NCBI GenBank assembly: GCA_030428185.1
Contig: JAUICE010000014.1
Coordinates: forward strand, 1-38,044
Length of the DNA stretch: 38,044 nt
DNA from: Gammaproteobacteria bacterium
Lineage (GTDB): Bacteria > Pseudomonadota > Gammaproteobacteria > Legionellales > Legionellaceae
Direction: 5' to 3'
The notes beneath the pieces are model-generated. The model had not been told where the DNA came from and searched no databases. It was given only the letters and a program-made list of their open reading frames with translations. Position numbers and translations under genes: made by a program. Of the stretch, positions 34,608 through 38,044 are shown in pieces. The first letter of the stretch is position 1; each line of letters starts with the position of its first letter.

Positions 34608-36083
34608 CTAAGCGTTTGAAAATTCCACTAATGAGGGATACAAACTGCTCTCAGAAGAACCAAAGCTAGGCGAATCATCTGAGTGCTCAATATGCTTTAG
34701 TAATTCCTTGGCAAATTTCGCGCCATCCTTCCATAGCTTATGCTCAGACAAGTGCTCTTTGAGCTGATGATAATTTGCATGTTTAAGCGCATTAACTAAC
34801 TTATCTGCTTTATCCGCGTCTTTATGCAGCATCTCAGTTAAGTACTCTTTAATGGTCATTTTTGAAGAAAATAAACCTAGCATACCAGGAACCGTAATTT
34901 GCTTAGATAAATCAATCTTAACGGATTTGCCTGCGCCATTGGTTAATGTAATTTCATCTAACTCTAAATTCATTAAGTTTGTGACAACACCTCTTTCTTT
35001 AGCAAGATGTGCCTGCTCTAAATGATTCACCTTATTGACCGTATATTTTCGAATAACGCTACAAAGGATCGCCACCATACCAATTGCTGCCGTAACCGCT
35101 GGAAGTGCACCAAAACTTAATGCACCTAAACTTGCAAATACAATTGCAGAAGTTGCAATCATCGCAGCTGAGCAATATAACCATGACTTTCCATGACGAA
35201 TATGATTATCACGTCGTGCACGCTCGATGACTAAGGCATGCTCTAAATCCTCATGCTTTTCTTTGTTTGCATCTGTTTTTGCTAAATTAGAAAGCTGCGA
35301 TTTTAAAAGCTTAATGCGTCGCTTTGACTTTCGCACTTCATTAAATTCCCAAGCGCCTGCAGCCGTCATCATCAAAGCAATAGACCCAGCCATCAAACCA
35401 CCCGCTAAAAACGAGCTAATCAACCCTGCATTTGCTGCCGCATGAGCGACGATGGTACAAACCAAAAGCTGTGAGTTAGACAATGCTAGGCCTGCAGCCA
35501 TTGCATAATTACCCATCTTTAGCTCAACAAACGCCTGCACTAAACCACCTATTGCATTGATATAGCCCATACCTACAGGAGAGGCGGTAGGGTTATCTCC
35601 TGGAATACCCACATCGATATTTGCAGAAGATAGAATCGATAATGTAAGACCTGCTGTATGCAATAAAAAGAAAAATATTGCCGATGCATAAAAGAGACGA
35701 TGTCTTTTCTTTTTATTTTTATGAACAACAGACTGCTGCTTTTGGTTATTCATCATATGAAATAAATCTAGGGCATGCTGAGCTTGTCGTTTATTGGTTC
35801 TTTCGCTAGCAGCACTCATCTCAGCAAAAAAACCATTACTTTTATATAGCTCTAAAACTTCATATAAATGCAATAAATGCTTCTTTACTTCAGCTTGCGT
35901 CTTTAATAGTTCAATCGACTGAGATATATCCTTAACTTGCAGAACTTCTAACACACACTTAAGTTTTTCATCATCAGTCATCGGTTCTTTACCACTAAAC
36001 GGATCGCTTAGAGGATTATTGCGCTCCTCACCAGAAGATGTTGCCCAGGAAACATTAGCCGGATTAGCTTGCGGAAAGGCCAT
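34608..36083 (-). CDS. Membrane protein, paralogue A of a tandem pair, unknown function
   Basis: 491 residues from ATG 36083. A 125-residue soluble N-terminus is followed by hydrophobic blocks at about 131-152 and 170-245, a basic/charged helical segment (248-298), a further block at about 300-345, and a cytosolic C-terminal module: VKIDLSKQITVPGMLGLFSS (388-407), TIKEYLTEMLHKDADKAD (410-427). The tail is Ser/Glu-rich (SDDSPSFGSSESSLYPS). The same order of blocks and matching C-terminal module occur in the neighbour at 36230 (VNLREEVTMKGLGKFS, ISFEEYLNKMLHTNPKKAE). No known family. A secreted, membrane-inserting effector is possible but unproven. Confidence 0.78.
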   Translation of the reverse strand: MAFPQANPANVSWATSSGEERNNPLSDPFSGKEPMTDDEKLKCVLEVLQVKDISQSIELLKTQAEVKKHLLHLYEVLELYKSNGFFAEMSAASERTNKRQAQHALDLFHMMNNQKQQSVVHKNKKKRHRLFYASAIFFFLLHTAGLTLSILSSANIDVGIPGDNPTASPVGMGYINAIGGLVQAFVELKMGNYAMAAGLALSNSQLLVCTIVAHAAANAGLISSFLAGGLMAGSIALMMTAAGAWEFNEVRKSKRRIKLLKSQLSNLAKTDANKEKHEDLEHALVIERARRDNHIRHGKSWLYCSAAMIATSAIVFASLGALSFGALPAVTAAIGMVAILCSVIRKYTVNKVNHLEQAHLAKERGVVTNLMNLELDEITLTNGAGKSVKIDLSKQITVPGMLGLFSSKMTIKEYLTEMLHKDADKADKLVNALKHANYHQLKEHLSEHKLWKDGAKFAKELLKHIEHSDDSPSFGSSESSLYPSLVEFSNA

Positions 36084-36229
36084 ACTACAACTCAAAAAAA
36101 GACCAAAAGTGTGTTAATGGTATTTTATTTGAACAAAAAAGGGAAGGGTTTTGTATCAATATCGACAACAAGTCTAGAGATATACAGCCTAGCTATATCA
36201 ATAAGTTATTGGATAAAAAGCACAAATCA

Positions 36230-37846
36230 CTAAACTGGATTCATTTGCTCATCAGGGTTCGGTCGTTGCTGATTATCTGAAGTTCCATTGATTAACTTAT
36301 CTAAGATTTTCTGGCCTGTTGATTTGCCCACTTTAAAACCAACACCGCGCCTTATATCTAAAGCTTTGTCTAATTCCTCCAGAGTGACATTGTCATTTTC
36401 TAAGGCATCTTCTAAGACTTTAATAATTGCTTCAGCTTTCTTCGGATTAGTATGAAGCATTTTATTTAAATACTCTTCAAAGCTAATCTTTGTATCTGAA
36501 AATTTACCCAAGCCCTTCATCGTAACTTCTTCTCTTAAATTTACTATGACATTTCCCACAGAAAGGTCTTCTTCTGCGCATAAACTATCTAAACGCTCTT
36601 TAAGATTTTTACCACCCCCTTTAGGTCTAGCAAATGCTTCTTGCAAATTATCAGCATGTTTAACACGATTTTTCCACCAAATACGCATTGCCCCTGTAAT
36701 CGTTGCCACAGCGGCAACTCCAATTAGAGCTGCCGGTGCAAAAGGACCAGCGGCTAATGAAGCAGCTAATGCAACCCCTAACATCCCCACCGTACAGGCA
36801 CCCCAAGAAATCGCCGCACGCTTATGATCGGCTTGTTTGGCTTGCAACATGTAATATCCTGTCTGTAGTTGTTGATATTTATTGATAGTTTGCTCATAGC
36901 CTTTTAACTCCTGCTTCTTAGAGATTAAATCTTGTTGTAGAAGTTTCAGATCTTGGCTATTTTTAGATTCGTTTATATCCTTTTCAAGTCTTTCAATTGT
37001 TCCTTCGACTCCTGGAATTGCTTTTAATGCTTTGTAATATTCGCCTTTAAGCCCGTCCATTTGTTCTTTAAAGGTTTTCATCTTACGGCCACATTCACGG
37101 TATTTAGCAACCTCAATACCAACCGCAATGGCCATGCATCCTGCAAATGAAAATCCCATAAAGCTAGCCGCCATTGAGGCGCTGACGGTTTGCGTTACGT
37201 AATAACCAATATTTGCCGCAAGCGAAAAACTTAAAAGCTGTGCTGATGAAAGAAATAAAGCACTACCCGTTGCATGATTTTTGTCTCTAAATGCTTTAGC
37301 TGCTTGAACAAAGCCTCCAACAACGTCAATATAATTCCACGTTGCTCCAATCGCTGTTGCTGCCGTTACACCAGTCATTGCTGCAGGGCCTACGCCTGAG
37401 GCATACATTAACCAGCCAACAACTATCCCTAGTGCGTTTAATGCTAGATAAGTGTAGGACATTGAATGATCTGCCACAGCATCAACCCTATCCCATGCTG
37501 TACCCTCACCACGAGATAGCGGTGGGCTATAAACATACTTCGGTATTTCCTCTTTGAGCTTTCGACCTTGACCCATAGAGGAATATAATGCCCACCAGTC
37601 CCTGATATCTCCTTGGGACAAGCCGTGCTCTTTTTTGAGAGATTCAACAAATGCATGAGCATCAAGTAGCACTTCTTTTAGAGCTTCTGCTTCTTCAGAA
37701 CTACTACTAAAAAGACTTTGAAGAAACTGACTTTCAGTCGGTCCCACTAAAAGATGCTTTAATCCTAAAAACTTAAATAACTCTATAAGCTTTTTACGAT
37801 CATCCTCTTGGTTCAAATTTAGAGCTTCTTTGCTACCACCGGACAT
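36230..37846 (-). CDS. Membrane protein, paralogue B of a tandem pair, unknown function
   Basis: 538 residues from ATG 37846. Soluble N-terminus to about 128; hydrophobic blocks at 131-170, 195-248 and 345-388; a long coiled coil between the second and third (255-338, e.g. IERLEKDINESKNSQDLKLL), longer than in paralogue A; then the shared C-terminal module (435-480) and a polar tail ending NPDEQMNPV. Ala/Gly-rich hydrophobic blocks rather than typical Leu-rich spans suggest closely packed hairpins. The upstream gene of the pair; 146 bases separate it from paralogue A. Function unknown. Confidence 0.8.
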   Translation of the reverse strand: MSGGSKEALNLNQEDDRKKLIELFKFLGLKHLLVGPTESQFLQSLFSSSSEEAEALKEVLLDAHAFVESLKKEHGLSQGDIRDWWALYSSMGQGRKLKEEIPKYVYSPPLSRGEGTAWDRVDAVADHSMSYTYLALNALGIVVGWLMYASGVGPAAMTGVTAATAIGATWNYIDVVGGFVQAAKAFRDKNHATGSALFLSSAQLLSFSLAANIGYYVTQTVSASMAASFMGFSFAGCMAIAVGIEVAKYRECGRKMKTFKEQMDGLKGEYYKALKAIPGVEGTIERLEKDINESKNSQDLKLLQQDLISKKQELKGYEQTINKYQQLQTGYYMLQAKQADHKRAAISWGACTVGMLGVALAASLAAGPFAPAALIGVAAVATITGAMRIWWKNRVKHADNLQEAFARPKGGGKNLKERLDSLCAEEDLSVGNVIVNLREEVTMKGLGKFSDTKISFEEYLNKMLHTNPKKAEAIIKVLEDALENDNVTLEELDKALDIRRGVGFKVGKSTGQKILDKLINGTSDNQQRPNPDEQMNPV

Positions 37847-37943
37847 ATATTAGCCATAAAATTAAACATTATGATTTAATTTATAGCTTATAGAGCTTAA
37901 ATAAAGCTTATGAACGGGCAATAAAAGGATGAGTTGTTGTTTT

Positions 37944-37957
37944 ACTTACATGTAAGT
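37944..37957. promoter_or_regulatory. 14-bp palindrome upstream of the tandem pair
   Basis: ACTTACATGTAAGT is perfectly self-complementary and lies 98 bases upstream of ATG 37846, in the last intergenic stretch of the window (37847-38044), which otherwise shows nothing I can name. It could be an operator for the tandem pair or for a gene beyond the window. Confidence 0.35.
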
Positions 37958-38044
37958 GAGAGCAAATCCAAGGAGCGCCGGTGGGTAAATCAATGCTATG
38001 ATTTTCAGAGCAAATCGAGTGAGAGAAAACTTAAGATAAGTGTT

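Noticed and set aside
1-38044. CRISPR arrays, rRNA or complete tRNA genes
   Set aside because: No regularly spaced direct repeats and no rRNA or full tRNA pattern were seen on either strand.

Overview
The window reads as a stretch of chromosome from an AT-rich gammaproteobacterium. Housekeeping genes (DeaD-type helicase, QueC, EngB, thioredoxin, Uup, Rho), a lipopolysaccharide core cluster with three GT9 heptosyltransferase-family genes, and several proteins that resemble families I associate from memory with Legionella, Coxiella, Berkiella and other host-associated Legionellales suggest an intracellular or amoeba/protist-associated bacterium of that order. The order is an inference; no rRNA or diagnostic marker is present.

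Layout. 1-2900: helicase, a small exported protein and a membrane protein. 2847-10409: envelope saccharide block. WaaC, WaaF and a third GT9 enzyme lie on the minus strand, a WaaG-like GT4 on the plus strand, then GT4, GT2 and an O-antigen ligase/polymerase on the minus strand, with many overlapping gene ends. 10628-17376: QueC, an unrecognised 245-residue protein, a stand-alone malonyl-CoA:ACP transacylase and a KAS III enzyme, both with complete catalytic residues, a VgrG-type spike protein, and a convergent HAD-like protein that looks like a host-directed effector. 17573-22743: engB, trxA, a decayed diguanylate cyclase, uup and rho; trxA and rho, usually neighbours, are separated by two opposite-strand genes. 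22914-27753: an AraC/GyrI regulator, then a tight run 2TM protein - TauE/SafE permease - HflK-like - HflC-like with one-base TAATG overlaps.

27770-28650 is a scar. It holds an IS481-family transposase with a frameshift, an internal deletion and a lost 3' end, short inverted repeats, and a 28-base 3' fragment of a tRNA-Leu gene with no tRNA body, which looks like an attachment-site remnant. Beyond it lie an accessory-looking set: a probable effector of 456 residues, a secreted protein, a small membrane protein, a TDT-family exporter with a divergent LysR regulator, and three hydrophobic proteins of unknown function at 33819-37846. The last two are tandem paralogues with three hydrophobic blocks and a conserved C-terminal cytosolic module.

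The best candidates for something undescribed are the tandem paralogous membrane proteins, the 2TM-TauE-HflK-HflC operon with its roughly 105-residue insertion in HflK and a C8 tract inside that insertion, and the acyltransferase/KAS III/VgrG/HAD-like block.
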